64,000 bases of DNA from DAOUMU01 sp034409055 (GCA_034409055.1 DAOUMU010000381.1:1-64000); one strand, 5' to 3'. Counted from the first letter of the stretch, positions 1 through 9,539 are shown. Numbers and translations are program-made. Notes: generated by a model not told the origin, from the sequence alone.

Positions 1-179
1 ATCCTTTCTGTCAGGGATAAGATCATCTCTACTGTACCTCATCATTTGTTAATGAGCCATTTAATCTCGGATACTTAGACCCATGTAGTGAACAATCACC
101 CTAAAAACTTTTGGGAGGCAGCACTAGTTGTTCTATTCATTAGTTTCAGTTAGACGGCATTATCACCTCCCTCTATTCT

Positions 180-1073
180 TTACCCTTTCACGGCCCCACC
201 ACCCCAGCCAGCGATGAGGTAGCGTTGCAGGAAGATATAGAAGAGTACCAATGGCAGGCTGATCATCACGGCGGCAGCCATCAGCACCCCCCAGGAATAG
301 ATCCAGTCTTCGGACATAAATGTGGCCACGCCAGCACTTAATGTCTGTTTCTTGGCGCTAAAGATTAAAACTGAAGCAAACAGGAACTCCTGCCAGGTGA
401 CGCTAAAGGTAAAGATACCCGTCGAGATCAAACCCGGCAGTGCTTGCGGCAAGACCACTTTGCGGAAAGCCTGAAATCGAGTGGCGCCGTCTACCATAGC
501 CGCTTCCTCCAGTTCGATAGGAATGCCGTGGAAATACGAGCGTAGCATCCACAACCCGACGGGCAGCCGCGTGCCGGTGTAAACGAGCAGTAGTCCAATT
601 TGGGAGTTGACCAGCCCCAGCTTGAAAAGCACAAAGAAAACGGGCACCACCAAGATAATAGGGGGCATCATGTAAGCTAACAGCGTCATCCGGCCAAAGA
701 ACTCGGAAAGGGGAAAGCGGAAACGGGTCATAGCGTAGGCCGTCGTAGCCGATAGGACAAGCACCAGCAGAGTGGTAGCTGCGGACAGGATGGTGCTGTT
801 TTTCATCCAGAGACCAAAACGCGTGACCTTGAACAGAGTGACATAATTTTCCAACGTCGGTTGGCGCGGCAGGAAGGTCTGGTCAAAAGCGTACGTTTCC
901 GTGTCGGGCTTAATAGACGAGATAAAAATCCAAAGCAGTGGCAGTATCGCCCAGACGACGGCTAAGATTAGAAGTGTATAAAGAATAACACGACGCAAAT
1001 ATTTGACTGTCCGTGGGGGCAGAAAGGCCGCACCCGACGGTGGGGGTTTACTAACGGAAATGGCTTGGTTCAT
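180..1073 (-). CDS. Carbohydrate ABC transporter permease, MalG type
   Basis: Inner-membrane permease subunit of a CUT1-family sugar importer. The 297-residue protein has a cytoplasmic N-terminus, a first membrane span at about residues 30-52 and further hydrophobic spans typical of MalG. The EAA loop that docks to the ATPase is visible (EEAAMVDGATRFQAFRKVVL, then P). It lies 144 bases downstream of a two-component system on the same strand. The usual MalF-type partner and binding protein are not in the window, and the 179 bases to the left edge hold no gene I can see. The family call is firm; the substrate is unknown. Confidence 0.93.
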   Translation of the reverse strand: MNQAISVSKPPPSGAAFLPPRTVKYLRRVILYTLLILAVVWAILPLLWIFISSIKPDTETYAFDQTFLPRQPTLENYVTLFKVTRFGLWMKNSTILSAATTLLVLVLSATTAYAMTRFRFPLSEFFGRMTLLAYMMPPIILVVPVFFVLFKLGLVNSQIGLLLVYTGTRLPVGLWMLRSYFHGIPIELEEAAMVDGATRFQAFRKVVLPQALPGLISTGIFTFSVTWQEFLFASVLIFSAKKQTLSAGVATFMSEDWIYSWGVLMAAAVMISLPLVLFYIFLQRYLIAGWGGGAVKG

Positions 1074-1217
1074 AGAACTATCTCTTTTTGGGGACTTTGG
1101 GCAAGTAGGGACAATAACTTGATTCCAAATGATACCACAAGGGATAGTCAGGGGACACTGCCAGATGGCGGGTTTTGTACCCCTCCGTTTGCAGGGGTAA
1201 CAGAACGAAGGGGAGAG

Positions 1218-1880
1218 TTACTTCACTAGCCCCATGCGGATGGCCTTGACCGCGGCATGGGTGCGATCGGTCGCGTTGAGTTTTTGGAGAATGGTCTGCA
1301 CATAGCTCTTGACCGTCCCCGAGCTGAGACCTAAAGCCTGGCCAATAGCCTGATTGGTCAACCCTTCTACGAGCAGGTGCAGCACATCCATTTCGCGAGG
1401 GGTTAAAGGTTCTAATAGGGCAGTATCCAGGGCCTTGAGCTGATTGGCCTCGTTCAGTTCACGCAAGACCTGCTGCAAGAACTCCTGGTCAACCCGAGCT
1501 ATGCCGCCAGCTACGGCTCGCACCGTTGCCAGCAGATCATTACGCGGGATATCTTTCAAAACATAACCATCCGCTCCGGCGGCTAAAGCCCGCAGCAGGA
1601 AAGCGGTGTGGCGATAGGTGGTGACCATGATCACCCGGCTGGGCAGGCGAGCCTTTTTGATGGCTTGCAAGGCAGCAATGCCATCCATATCCGGCATACG
1701 GATGTCCATTAACACTACGTCCGGATTCAAAGCTTCAACCTGAGCGACCGCTTCCTGGCCACTGCCGGCCTCGCCAATGACGGTCAAGTCGGGCACATTG
1801 AGCATACTCCGTAAGCCCTCACGGACCATCGGGTGGTCATCGGCAATGAGCACGGTAATTCTGGCTTTTAGATCATCCAT
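1218..1880 (-). CDS. NarL/FixJ-family response regulator
   Basis: Transcription factor of 220 residues. The N-terminal receiver domain (about 8-125) has the acidic pocket (ADDHP) and the phospho-acceptor Asp in VVLMDIRMPD. A C-terminal LuxR-type helix-turn-helix (about 155-215) starts at LTPREMDVLHLLVEGLTNQA. It sits 6 bases after the upstream histidine kinase stop, so the two form one operon and almost certainly a cognate pair. The MalG-type permease downstream is a plausible target or co-transcribed gene, but this is inference. Confidence 0.95.
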   Translation of the reverse strand: MDDLKARITVLIADDHPMVREGLRSMLNVPDLTVIGEAGSGQEAVAQVEALNPDVVLMDIRMPDMDGIAALQAIKKARLPSRVIMVTTYRHTAFLLRALAAGADGYVLKDIPRNDLLATVRAVAGGIARVDQEFLQQVLRELNEANQLKALDTALLEPLTPREMDVLHLLVEGLTNQAIGQALGLSSGTVKSYVQTILQKLNATDRTHAAVKAIRMGLVK

Positions 1881-1886
1881 TTTCTT

Positions 1887-4157
1887 TCACCCCAGCGGGA
1901 TACGAACGCAAATATTAGTACCCTTACCTGGCTGGCTGGTGATATGGCACTCGCCATTGAGCAAGGCGGTCCGCTCCCGCATGCCCACCAGCCCCAAATG
2001 CCGGCTTTCCTCAGAAATATCGGTCAGATTAAAACCTCGGCCCCAATCCTGCACCTGGAGCTGTAGTTCGGTCTCGTCAAGCTGTAAAGCCACCCGTATC
2101 CGGCTGGTGGCGGCGTACTTGCGGGAATTGCTCAACGCTTCTTGCACAATCCGAAAAATGGCTGCTTCTATGACCGGCTCCAGTTTGACCTCGCCTGGCG
2201 GGACCATAAATTCAAGCTGCCAATTCTCTCTCTGGCTCATTTCAGTCACGTAATGGCGCAGCCCACCCACCAGGCCATAATCTTCGAGCACGGTTGGACG
2301 AAGCTCTGAAACAACCTGGCGAGCTTCGCTTATGGCCTCTTGTAACCGGGCCCGGGCCAGGTTCAGTTCGGCGCCGGCTTGACCATCCAGATGGCTGGAG
2401 AGGGAGGCCAGGGTATCGACGTGCATGTTGGCGCTCAACAAGAGTTGGGTCAGGCCATCGTGCAAATCCAGGCCAATCAAACGGCGCTCCTCCTCTTGCA
2501 TGTGGGTCAACTTGTGGGCCAGGGTCTGCAGCCGGGCTTCCCGGTCGGCCAGACTCTGATAGAGCCGGGCATTTTCCAGGGCGATGGCCGCCTCGTCGGC
2601 CAGCAGGCCGAGCAGACGCAGCGTATCTTCGCCCAGGATAGGACGGTCGTCAAATGACACATTCAATACCCCCAGTACTCGCTCGCCCAATTTAAGCGGT
2701 AAGCTGGCCGTTGCTGTGATGCCCCACTGGCGCATATCCGGCGTGTTGAAAAGAGGGTGGGTGTTGGCCTGATGCACTACCTGCGGTTGGCCGGTGCATG
2801 CTGCGGCCGCGGTAATGCCATCGGCCCGTGGCTGTCTGAGTCGTCCGCGCCGGGTTTCATCCCGCCAGGCACTGGCCGCAAATTCCAGGGAATCAGCCGT
2901 TTCCGGGCTCACAAAGATATGAACTTCCATGGCTTCAACTAAGGTTAGGGCGCTGGTAACGATGGTATTGAGTACCTGCTCTGGATCAAGGGTACGGGTC
3001 AATTGTAAACTAATCTGGCGCAAGGCCTCCAATTCTGATAAACGGGCTTGTAGGGCGCGCTCCCGAATGGCCAGGTCCGTCATCATACTGTTAAAGGCAG
3101 CAGCCAGTTGACTCAACTCATCCTGACCACTCAGACGCACCGGTTGGGTCAGGTTGCCGACAGCGACGCGCTCTGCCCCACGCAGAAGAGCCAGGATGCC
3201 CGCATTCATCTGGCGCAGCAAAGGCCAGGTAATCACGCCGACCAGGATAGAGGCAGATAGCGCAAAAACCAAGCTGGTCGTGATGGCAAAGTTGATTGCT
3301 GTTTGAAGTTGTTGCCGGGCTGTGGCGAGATCACGGGCGGCTTGTGGTTGAATTTGACCCACTAACACTTCCTCGCCGGCGCGGAAAAGGATGGCCGCAA
3401 AGTTAGCAAAAAGAGCCTGTTGTTGATTCCGGGCGCTCAGCAGGCGTAAGCCCAGGGCTTCAATCTTATCAAACATCTGTTCAATTTGCGCGGCCCAACC
3501 CCGTTCTTCAACCGTGGTCGCCATAGCCTTGAATTGTTCCAGATGATGTCGAAAGCCAACCGCGGCCTCACTGAAACGGACCGGTTCGGTTTCGGTTGGG
3601 GAGGCCAGGTAAGCGGTGACTGCCAGAAACATCTCGCGCAAGTGATCGTGCATACCGCTCACCACTTGCTGGTAAGCTGCATTGTCGGGGCGAGCGGCGC
3701 GGACCGGGCCAGTTAGCAACGTGTTTAGCGTTGCCTGAGCTACCTCCAAATCTGCCAGATCACCGGTCTGACGATCTCGCAACTGGATCAACTCCTGGCC
3801 AATTTCGGTGGCCTGTTGGTAGGTGACCGTCAACACATCGGCCCAGGCCTGCTCCTGGGTCGTCAAACTTTGCGCTTGATAGTTGGCCACATCCTGTTGA
3901 AACTTCCGCAGTTGTTCATCAAATTGGACAGCAAACCCCGTTTCACCCTCCATGATGTAGCGATACAAGGCTGCCTCAGCATCACGCAGTCCGGCCTGCA
4001 TCTGGATGGCCACTAATTGCTGGTTAAGGCCAACCGTTTCGATGGTTTGCATGGCTGTGGTGATAGTACGGGCCAAAAACCCTAACGCCAGTAAATTGAC
4101 CCCTAAAGCCAGACCCAAAAAAACGACCAGAAGCAATAATTTTAACCTGATGCGCAT
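1887..4157 (-). CDS. Sensor histidine kinase with HAMP and GAF domains (HisKA_3 type)
   Basis: Membrane sensor of 756 residues. It has a signal-anchor span at about 6-28, a long extracytoplasmic helical sensor region, a second span at about 290-315, a HAMP linker, a GAF domain (from about 385), and a C-terminal kinase. The kinase has the HisKA_3 phospho-acceptor His in GLDLHDGLTQLL and an HATPase domain with NSRKYA (N box), VQDWGRGF and GLVGMRERTALL. This architecture pairs with NarL-type regulators, matching the gene 6 bases downstream. The sensed signal cannot be read from sequence. The start codon is ATG at 4157. Confidence 0.95.
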   Translation of the reverse strand: MRIRLKLLLLVVFLGLALGVNLLALGFLARTITTAMQTIETVGLNQQLVAIQMQAGLRDAEAALYRYIMEGETGFAVQFDEQLRKFQQDVANYQAQSLTTQEQAWADVLTVTYQQATEIGQELIQLRDRQTGDLADLEVAQATLNTLLTGPVRAARPDNAAYQQVVSGMHDHLREMFLAVTAYLASPTETEPVRFSEAAVGFRHHLEQFKAMATTVEERGWAAQIEQMFDKIEALGLRLLSARNQQQALFANFAAILFRAGEEVLVGQIQPQAARDLATARQQLQTAINFAITTSLVFALSASILVGVITWPLLRQMNAGILALLRGAERVAVGNLTQPVRLSGQDELSQLAAAFNSMMTDLAIRERALQARLSELEALRQISLQLTRTLDPEQVLNTIVTSALTLVEAMEVHIFVSPETADSLEFAASAWRDETRRGRLRQPRADGITAAAACTGQPQVVHQANTHPLFNTPDMRQWGITATASLPLKLGERVLGVLNVSFDDRPILGEDTLRLLGLLADEAAIALENARLYQSLADREARLQTLAHKLTHMQEEERRLIGLDLHDGLTQLLLSANMHVDTLASLSSHLDGQAGAELNLARARLQEAISEARQVVSELRPTVLEDYGLVGGLRHYVTEMSQRENWQLEFMVPPGEVKLEPVIEAAIFRIVQEALSNSRKYAATSRIRVALQLDETELQLQVQDWGRGFNLTDISEESRHLGLVGMRERTALLNGECHITSQPGKGTNICVRIPLG

Positions 4158-5272
4158 GTAGTGTCTTCCACAATTTACTAAAATCCGTCATCAGCTTTAA
4201 TGATACGCCAAACAATTCCATTCGCCAACATTGTCTTGAAGAATTTTTGGTTCCGTCTCGTCCAAGATGGGTTTTTTTAGGGTATAGAAAGGCTGGCCCA
4301 GTCGAAGGCCAGCTTTGTTGTTTGGGCCAATGGGCAACGGTTGGGGTGGAGGCGGCTAGCCAGGTTGAAGGCAGTTTCTGAGGTTGGCCGGTTTGCGGCG
4401 GTGTCGGTGGGTGAGGGGAGTTTGAGCCAAGACGGGAGAGGGTGGCTTAACAACTGAACTCTTGGGGCAACTGGCTTTCACTACGTCAAAGATGTGTGCC
4501 ATAAAGCACGGGCCTTTGTCAAGCTCCGTTGTTTTCCCGGATACCCTACGTCAGCATATCCTGGGCATTACCCCAGGCATTAGGCGCTTATTCCGCTCAC
4601 ATCGACAAAAAATTGTCGATATCTGTTTAGCCACACGGACGGAAAAAACACAGACAAAAAGAAAAAAGGTCCGTGTTTCTTCCTGTCCGTGTGGAACTAC
4701 CCAACAAGGGTCTCATTTTCCAAGCGTAGTCTTGGACAAATGCGTAGCTTCTTAGGGCGTCCTTCCCCGCTGAAGCATCTGGTCGGTTGCCTACTCGGTC
4801 AATCTTTCGACAAGCTCAGGACAAGCGCCGAGAGCGACAGCGGGGTTACTCCGTTCCCTGGATTGATGGGTTCGTGACCGTAGAGCTTGCCCTGAGCGCA
4901 GCCGAAGGATTGCTGCTTCGCTTCGTGGCCGGTATCCTTTCGGATGGTTACTACTTCAGAAGGATGAATTCAGAAGGCGGAAGGATGAACTTCTAAATCC
5001 TTTTCATCCTTCATCCTTCCAAATACCCAGCGTTGGCCCGTTCTCCTTGACGACGCTTCAACCATATCTTTACTCATCGTTGACCGTAGCCACTTGCTCG
5101 ACGAGGTCACCCCGTCTGGCTCGCGGTTTATCGCCTTTCCACCCCGCTTTCGACGTTTGAGGACCGGTCGCCCGCCGAGGGGTGGTGCTATCTCCCATCC
5201 ACCGGGGAGGTCGGAGTTGATGGATACGCCGTTGTGGTGTATCATCTCACCAACCTGGACACACAGTTATCG
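4158..5272. other. Intergenic region with inverted repeats, no convincing gene
   Basis: About 1.1 kb between the histidine kinase and the group II intron. I see no ORF with a family match or codon structure worth calling. It holds an inverted repeat (arms 4631-4640 and 4685-4694, ccacacggac and its complement) and two related GACAAGCTCAGG-type repeat sequences in opposite orientation near 4804-4825 and 4883-4909. An open frame ending at a TAG at 5294-5296 (reading TGEVGVDGYAVVVYHLTN near its end) could be the tail of a decayed gene, but I cannot identify it. Confidence 0.5.
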
Positions 5273-5818
5273 GTGCTCCTAACTCACCTGGCGTAGATGG
5301 CGCACCCCCGGCGGAGAGACGGAATCCTTCGGCACTCCCTACGGTCGCAGGACAAGCTCTAACCCGCGCATTGAGGCAATGACACGGAACGTGCTAAGCC
5401 CGTAGTCCTCCCTCTGGGAAAGCGAGCCGCAAGGTGAGCCGATAGGGCTGCGGGTAAGGGATGCTGGACGCGAAGCGAGCGAAAGCCCTCTTGTAACGAG
5501 AGGGATAGGGGTTCAGACTTTGCCCCACGCGAAAGCGGGCAGACTTCCAGCAGGTGTTTCGTCACGAGAAAGCTTGGTTAGCCACCTTAAAACGGGCAGG
5601 CAGATGACGGTAAGGAGTAATCCGAACGGGTGCGCCCGTTAACGGAGAAACCGTGTGGCGGTTCCAAGGGTGTATCGTGAAGGTGTGGCAGGTTAGACCA
5701 GCCCCACCGCGTTCCCACGATCAATGGGGGCGTTTGAGATGCTTGAGCGGCCTGACGGGAAACTGTCACGGGCCGTTTTAGGGGGCGGGGCAGCGGCAAC
5801 GCTGCCCTGCTACCCGAC
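5273..5818 (+). mobile_element. Group II intron (ORF-less or degenerate); 5' boundary uncertain
   Basis: A highly structured non-coding stretch ends in an excellent group II intron domain V plus domain VI (separate entry). Upstream are several strong hairpins that fit domains I-IV, for example the stem around 5424-5455 and aacggg/cccgtt at 5625-5640. No reverse transcriptase or maturase ORF is present between them, so this is an ORF-less intron or a derivative that lost its protein. The 3' end is well defined at about 5818 (ends in AC). The 5' end is not: no clean GUGYG start was found, and GTGCT at 5273 is only a candidate. Splicing would need a helper protein encoded elsewhere, or the intron may be dead. 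Confidence 0.6.
5745..5818 (+). ncRNA. Group II intron domains V and VI (catalytic core and branch site)
   Basis: Positions 5745-5778 are a 34-nt hairpin matching bacterial domain V. The basal stem GAGC pairs with GUUU and carries the catalytic AGC triad. It continues with GGCC/GGCC, a two-base CG bulge on the 3' side, UGACG/UGUCA and a G-GAAA-C cap. Domain VI follows at 5781-5815: three G-C pairs, then a single bulged A at 5812, then a 12-pair stem closed by a GCAA loop. The bulged A lies about seven bases from the proposed 3' splice site after 5818, as expected for the lariat branch point. I checked these pairings base by base. Confidence 0.85.
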
Positions 5819-6043
5819 CAGTTGATTTAATGAACACAACCTGTTACATCATTATGAAATTACTAGGGTAGTCAATATATTCAAATGACTACTCTTTTTT
5901 GTACCCCAAAGAATATTTTCACCACTATATGTTGTGTACGTTGATATTGATATACAAAATGTAGTGAATAATAGTTGTAACTAGGCGGATTACATGCTAC
6001 AATATTAGATAATTTGTTCTAGGAAAAGAAAGGGGTAGCAAAA

Positions 6044-7201
6044 TTGGAAATACAGGTTTGTTTTAAGTGTGAAAGTAAATTACCTGATCGAGCTATCTAT
6101 TGCCCAAACTGTGCGGTACAAGTGCGTTGTAAGAATTGTCTTGATGTTTTAGAACAAGATGCAAAAGCGTGTGTTATATGTGGGACTTTGACAGGAGAAG
6201 GTGGTGAGCATAAAACGACTAATGGTGTAGCCTCGTCCTCTGTTGCCCCAAATACAATCGAATTTCGCGAAACTCATAAAAGCCGTTCTTTACGCGCTAC
6301 CTTTACCGATGAAGTTGGGAAAGATTTGAATAAAACTGTAAACCTGCTTCTCTCTAGCCGTATCAGGATAAATAACAATTTACCGCAGTTTTCCGAGGAA
6401 GTTGGGGCCGATGAACAAAAACAACTGTTGGCGACTACTGGTATTATTGAAACTCCAGATGAAGATATCGGAACAGTAATTGATTCTACTATAAGTGACG
6501 GTGTCCAACAACCCCCAGAAAAAAAGGATACCGATAGGTTAAGCAAAATATTCCGCCTTGAAGGAACACAGTTAAAGTTGATTGACCCAAGATTAAAAGC
6601 AAACAGCAAAGTAGATTTTGCCCGCCGACTTAGTATCTTGTTTCTTTATGCTCATGCACTAAATGGGAAAACGCGAGTGCCGCGTAGTGATTTAAATAAC
6701 GTCTTAAATCAGTGTAGTGTTTACGATAGCAATGCTCGTAAATGGATTTCAAATACTCCTCACCTACTTGTAGATAATGACTTGTTAGAACTGAGTGTGC
6801 TTGGGCGAGAAAGGGCCATTGAAATTTTAGATGAGATAGTCAACCCTGATCTGCCAAATTCTTGGGAGCTTGGAACCACTTCTCGAAAGCGCAATGGCAG
6901 ACGTGGTAGTGCCGAGGACAAAACTACTGAAGGTGCTAAATCCAATAGTAAAAAATCAAGTAAAAAGTCAAAGACCACATCATCCCGCAAACTCGGCCCT
7001 ACACAGTTGTTAGATGACTTGATAACACAAGGATTCTTCAATGAAAAGCGCATTCTGAATGACATAATAAAACACAGTAGTTCAAGTTTAGCATATCATT
7101 ATAAGCCGAATCAATTGTCGCCTATACTAACTAGATTTGTGCGAGACAAAAAATTGAAGCGTGAAAAGAATAGCGATGGCCAATACGAGTACTTCACCTA
7201 A
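6044..7201 (+). CDS. Zinc-ribbon protein of unknown function, first gene of a two-gene module
   Basis: A 385-residue protein with TTG start, chosen because AAAGGGG lies just upstream (about 6029-6036). The N-terminus has four CxxC pairs (CFKC, CPNC, CKNC, CVIC) forming a tandem zinc ribbon in the first 50 residues. A low-complexity segment follows, then a helical region (about 185-280), a Ser/Lys-rich linker (about 290-325) and a C-terminal segment that could be a winged helix (GPTQLLDDLITQGFF onward). I do not recognise the family. The gene overlaps the next one, so the two are probably co-translated. Both are clearly AT-richer than the surrounding genes, which suggests horizontal transfer. 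Confidence 0.75.
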   Translation: MEIQVCFKCESKLPDRAIYCPNCAVQVRCKNCLDVLEQDAKACVICGTLTGEGGEHKTTNGVASSSVAPNTIEFRETHKSRSLRATFTDEVGKDLNKTVNLLLSSRIRINNNLPQFSEEVGADEQKQLLATTGIIETPDEDIGTVIDSTISDGVQQPPEKKDTDRLSKIFRLEGTQLKLIDPRLKANSKVDFARRLSILFLYAHALNGKTRVPRSDLNNVLNQCSVYDSNARKWISNTPHLLVDNDLLELSVLGRERAIEILDEIVNPDLPNSWELGTTSRKRNGRRGSAEDKTTEGAKSNSKKSSKKSKTTSSRKLGPTQLLDDLITQGFFNEKRILNDIIKHSSSSLAYHYKPNQLSPILTRFVRDKKLKREKNSDGQYEYFT

Positions 7202-7985
7202 TGCGCCAGCTTTAGAGGCTGCATTAGCCAATATTCCAAGAAAGTTTCGTAATCGAATTATCGAAACCTATCTTGAAATCAAAAAGCGTTACAGTGAGGC
7301 GATGTTCGACTCCTCATTTGATACGGCTGGCCTTAGTGCTGGAAAATTTAGTGAGACGACTCTTCGGTTTTTACAACACGAATTAACTGGAACCCATATA
7401 CCTTTTGGCAAGCATATCCACAATTTTCCAGACGAGGCCCAAAAATTAATTCAACTCCCAACCACTTCAGGAGTTGAATCATTGCGTATCATTATTCCTC
7501 GTGCTCTTGTGTTTCTTTATACCCTCCGGGGGAAGCGAGGCATTGGTCATGTTGGTGGTGACGTAGAGGCCAATGGAATCGATGCCGCGACAATTGTACG
7601 TATTACAGACTGGATTGTATGCGAATTGATAAGAATTTATCACAAATTGTCTTTGGAAGAAGCACAAGCTATTGTTGATACACTCTCTGCCCGGAACTTG
7701 CCGGATATATGGGAGGTCGCAGGAAGAAAACGGATTTTGCGAACCGACCTTAATTTTGGACAAAAAGTATTACTTCTCACTTATGCAGATAGTAAAGGGG
7801 GAGTCTTGGTTGAAGATTTATATGACTGGGTCGAGCATAACAATATGGGTAACTTCAAAAGCCATGTATTATCTCCTTTGCATCAAAAAAAATTAATTGA
7901 ATTTGACCGGGAGTCACAAATAGTATTTTTGTCGCCTACTGGCGTTAAAGAGGTCGAGGAGAATATTCTCTCAAAAGTTGTTTAG
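7176..7985 (+). CDS. Conserved hypothetical protein with possible HEPN-like motif, second gene of the module
   Basis: A 269-residue protein if started at ATG 7176 (a GTG at 7161 is in frame). It overlaps the upstream zinc-ribbon gene by 26 bases. An N-terminal helical region (AALANIPRKFRNRIIETYLE) precedes a central conserved-looking segment RGKRGIGHVGGDVEANGIDA. There an Arg and a His are separated by six residues, the spacing of the HEPN ribonuclease Rx4-6H signature. The flanking region is helical, and the C-terminus looks like a winged helix. This fits an RNase or toxin partnered with the zinc-ribbon protein, but that is inference from one motif and the context. Confidence 0.7.
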   Translation: MANTSTSPNAPALEAALANIPRKFRNRIIETYLEIKKRYSEAMFDSSFDTAGLSAGKFSETTLRFLQHELTGTHIPFGKHIHNFPDEAQKLIQLPTTSGVESLRIIIPRALVFLYTLRGKRGIGHVGGDVEANGIDAATIVRITDWIVCELIRIYHKLSLEEAQAIVDTLSARNLPDIWEVAGRKRILRTDLNFGQKVLLLTYADSKGGVLVEDLYDWVEHNNMGNFKSHVLSPLHQKKLIEFDRESQIVFLSPTGVKEVEENILSKVV

Positions 7986-8404
7986 TAAAAAAACTACTTG
8001 CCTAAGCACAAAACTGCCTTCTATGCGGGGGATTTTGTCAAATCGGAGGGGTGATTTTAGCCATGCTCATACTCCCGTTTTGGGACAGCCCCCCCCTATC
8101 GGCTCATGTCTTACTTCTATGGCCACTGAGTTTAGGCCTTATTCAGTTGTTTTCGGTCCCCTTCCCCACTGTCCAGCCCTACCGCTGGCCGCTGCCTGAA
8201 GCGTCGGGCCTTATTCGCGCCGAACCACCTTCTATCCGTGCTGACCGTTGGGGGTCAGACACCCGATACTGTTTTCGCCTCGGGGCGATTTGGCAGCGCT
8301 GGGGGAGCGGTACCCCTCTAACAAACGGTTCCTGAACAGGAAACCCGGCTGCCTCTACGGACCGCTCCCACCAGCGAGACCGACATTGGGACAGGTGGTT
8401 CGGC
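7986..8404. other. Non-coding flank downstream of the IS110 transposase
   Basis: About 420 bases with no supportable ORF, GC-rich compared with the module to its left. It lies 3' of the transposase gene. IS110-group elements carry a structured non-coding RNA in one of their long ends, so part of this segment may be the element's own non-coding end. I could not fold it reliably or fix a boundary; the base-composition change just after the stop at 7985 is the best hint of where the element begins. Confidence 0.4.
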
Positions 8405-9445
8405 TCAACCCGATGGCGACAGCACCGCTCCGGCCGGCACCTCACCCGTTTCCAGATAACGCCACAAGGCAATCAACAGCTTACGGGCCAGGGCCACAAT
8501 ACCGATCTTGCGCATTCGCTTGCTGCCGTGGCCGAAGCGGTCTTGATACCAGCGGCTCAGTTCACTCTCCGGCTGGAGATAGAGCCCACGCCAGGCAATC
8601 TCGATGGCCATAGCCCGGATGTAGCGATTGCCAGCCTTGTCAATACCCTGCTCCCGGTCACTGGCCCCACTCTGATAAGGGGTCGGGGTCAGGCCGGCCA
8701 GGCCCCCGACTTCCCGCCGATTGCGGAAGTTCCGCCAGCTAAAGAACTCCATGGCATACAGCCAGGCGGAGTTAGGGCCAATGGCCCGGAGCCGCAGCAG
8801 TTGGCGCACCATCTCGACTGCCGGGTCGGTAGAGTGGCGGATGGCTGCTCGCCGTTCGGCTTCCAGAGCTTTGATTTGAGCACTGACCAGTTGCAGCCGC
8901 TCATACTCCCGCTGCAACCGCGCTTTCAAGCCAGGCGGCAAGGAGGCGCCAGCCCACAATTGGACGCTCTCCAACTGTTTCAAGAAGTCCTTCTTGACCG
9001 CCAAGCGTACCCCCTGGCTGACCAACAGCCCCTTGATGCGGTTGACATGCTGTGTCCGCTCCCTTTTGAGCTGCAACAACTCCCGGTGCAACTGGCGACG
9101 GTCTTCCTGCTCCAAGGTGGGCACTTGGACCACGTGCCAGACCTTCGGTTCTCCATTGTGGTAGCGGATCAACATTGTCAAGAGCTTACCCAAATCCAAC
9201 CGGTCTGTTTTGGCCCGTCGGGCCCGGCGATTGACCTCGATACTGGCCGCATCCACGATCACATTCTCGATGCCCTCAGAGCGCAGGTAACGGTCCAGCC
9301 AGAAGCCATCCCGACCGGCCTCGTAGCAACTGACCACCCGGACCGGTTCGGTCAGCCTGAACCTTTTCTTGGCAGCGGCTATCTCCTGTTGCAGTCGTGG
9401 CAGGTCGCCCGCCGGGATGGTCCGCTGCCGGGGCTGTTGCCCCAA
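8405..9445 (-). CDS. IS110-family transposase (DEDD/serine recombinase type)
   Basis: Transposase of about 346 residues from a TTG at 9445. The RuvC-like DEDD N-terminal domain shows VVSCYEAGRDGFWLDRYL and AKTDRLDLGKLL, and the C-terminal Tnp_20 domain shows GLAGLTPTPYQSG with its Ser, then RMRKIGIVALARKLLIALWR. The reading frame stays open upstream to about 9508 and encodes PYLAFEPGNAHWKPGFTIG, which I recognise as the usual N-terminus of this subfamily. However, no ATG, GTG or TTG precedes it, only ATT. The native start may therefore be non-canonical or lost, leaving an N-terminally shortened protein. Confidence 0.9.
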   Translation of the reverse strand: MGQQPRQRTIPAGDLPRLQQEIAAAKKRFRLTEPVRVVSCYEAGRDGFWLDRYLRSEGIENVIVDAASIEVNRRARRAKTDRLDLGKLLTMLIRYHNGEPKVWHVVQVPTLEQEDRRQLHRELLQLKRERTQHVNRIKGLLVSQGVRLAVKKDFLKQLESVQLWAGASLPPGLKARLQREYERLQLVSAQIKALEAERRAAIRHSTDPAVEMVRQLLRLRAIGPNSAWLYAMEFFSWRNFRNRREVGGLAGLTPTPYQSGASDREQGIDKAGNRYIRAMAIEIAWRGLYLQPESELSRWYQDRFGHGSKRMRKIGIVALARKLLIALWRYLETGEVPAGAVLSPSG

Positions 9446-9539
9446 ACCGATGGTGAAACCCGGTTTCCAGTGGGCATTGCCCGGTTCAAAAGCTAGATAA
9501 GGGAGTTCCGAAATTTAAATCATCCCAAAACTGTCGGCG

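Noticed and set aside
1178..1199. Terminator between the response regulator and the permease
   Set aside because: A tacccct/aggggta hairpin exists but has no T-run on either strand, so termination is not supported.
4462..4755. 97-codon open frame upstream of the group II intron
   Set aside because: It runs through an inverted repeat, has no start signal and no recognisable protein features.
5630..5634. GTGCG as the 5' end of the group II intron
   Set aside because: It would leave only 189 bases, too short for domains I-VI, and it lies in the loop of a small hairpin.
8528..9496. 322-codon plus-strand open frame opposite the IS110 transposase
   Set aside because: Antisense shadow of a GC-rich coding gene; the minus strand encodes a recognisable transposase.
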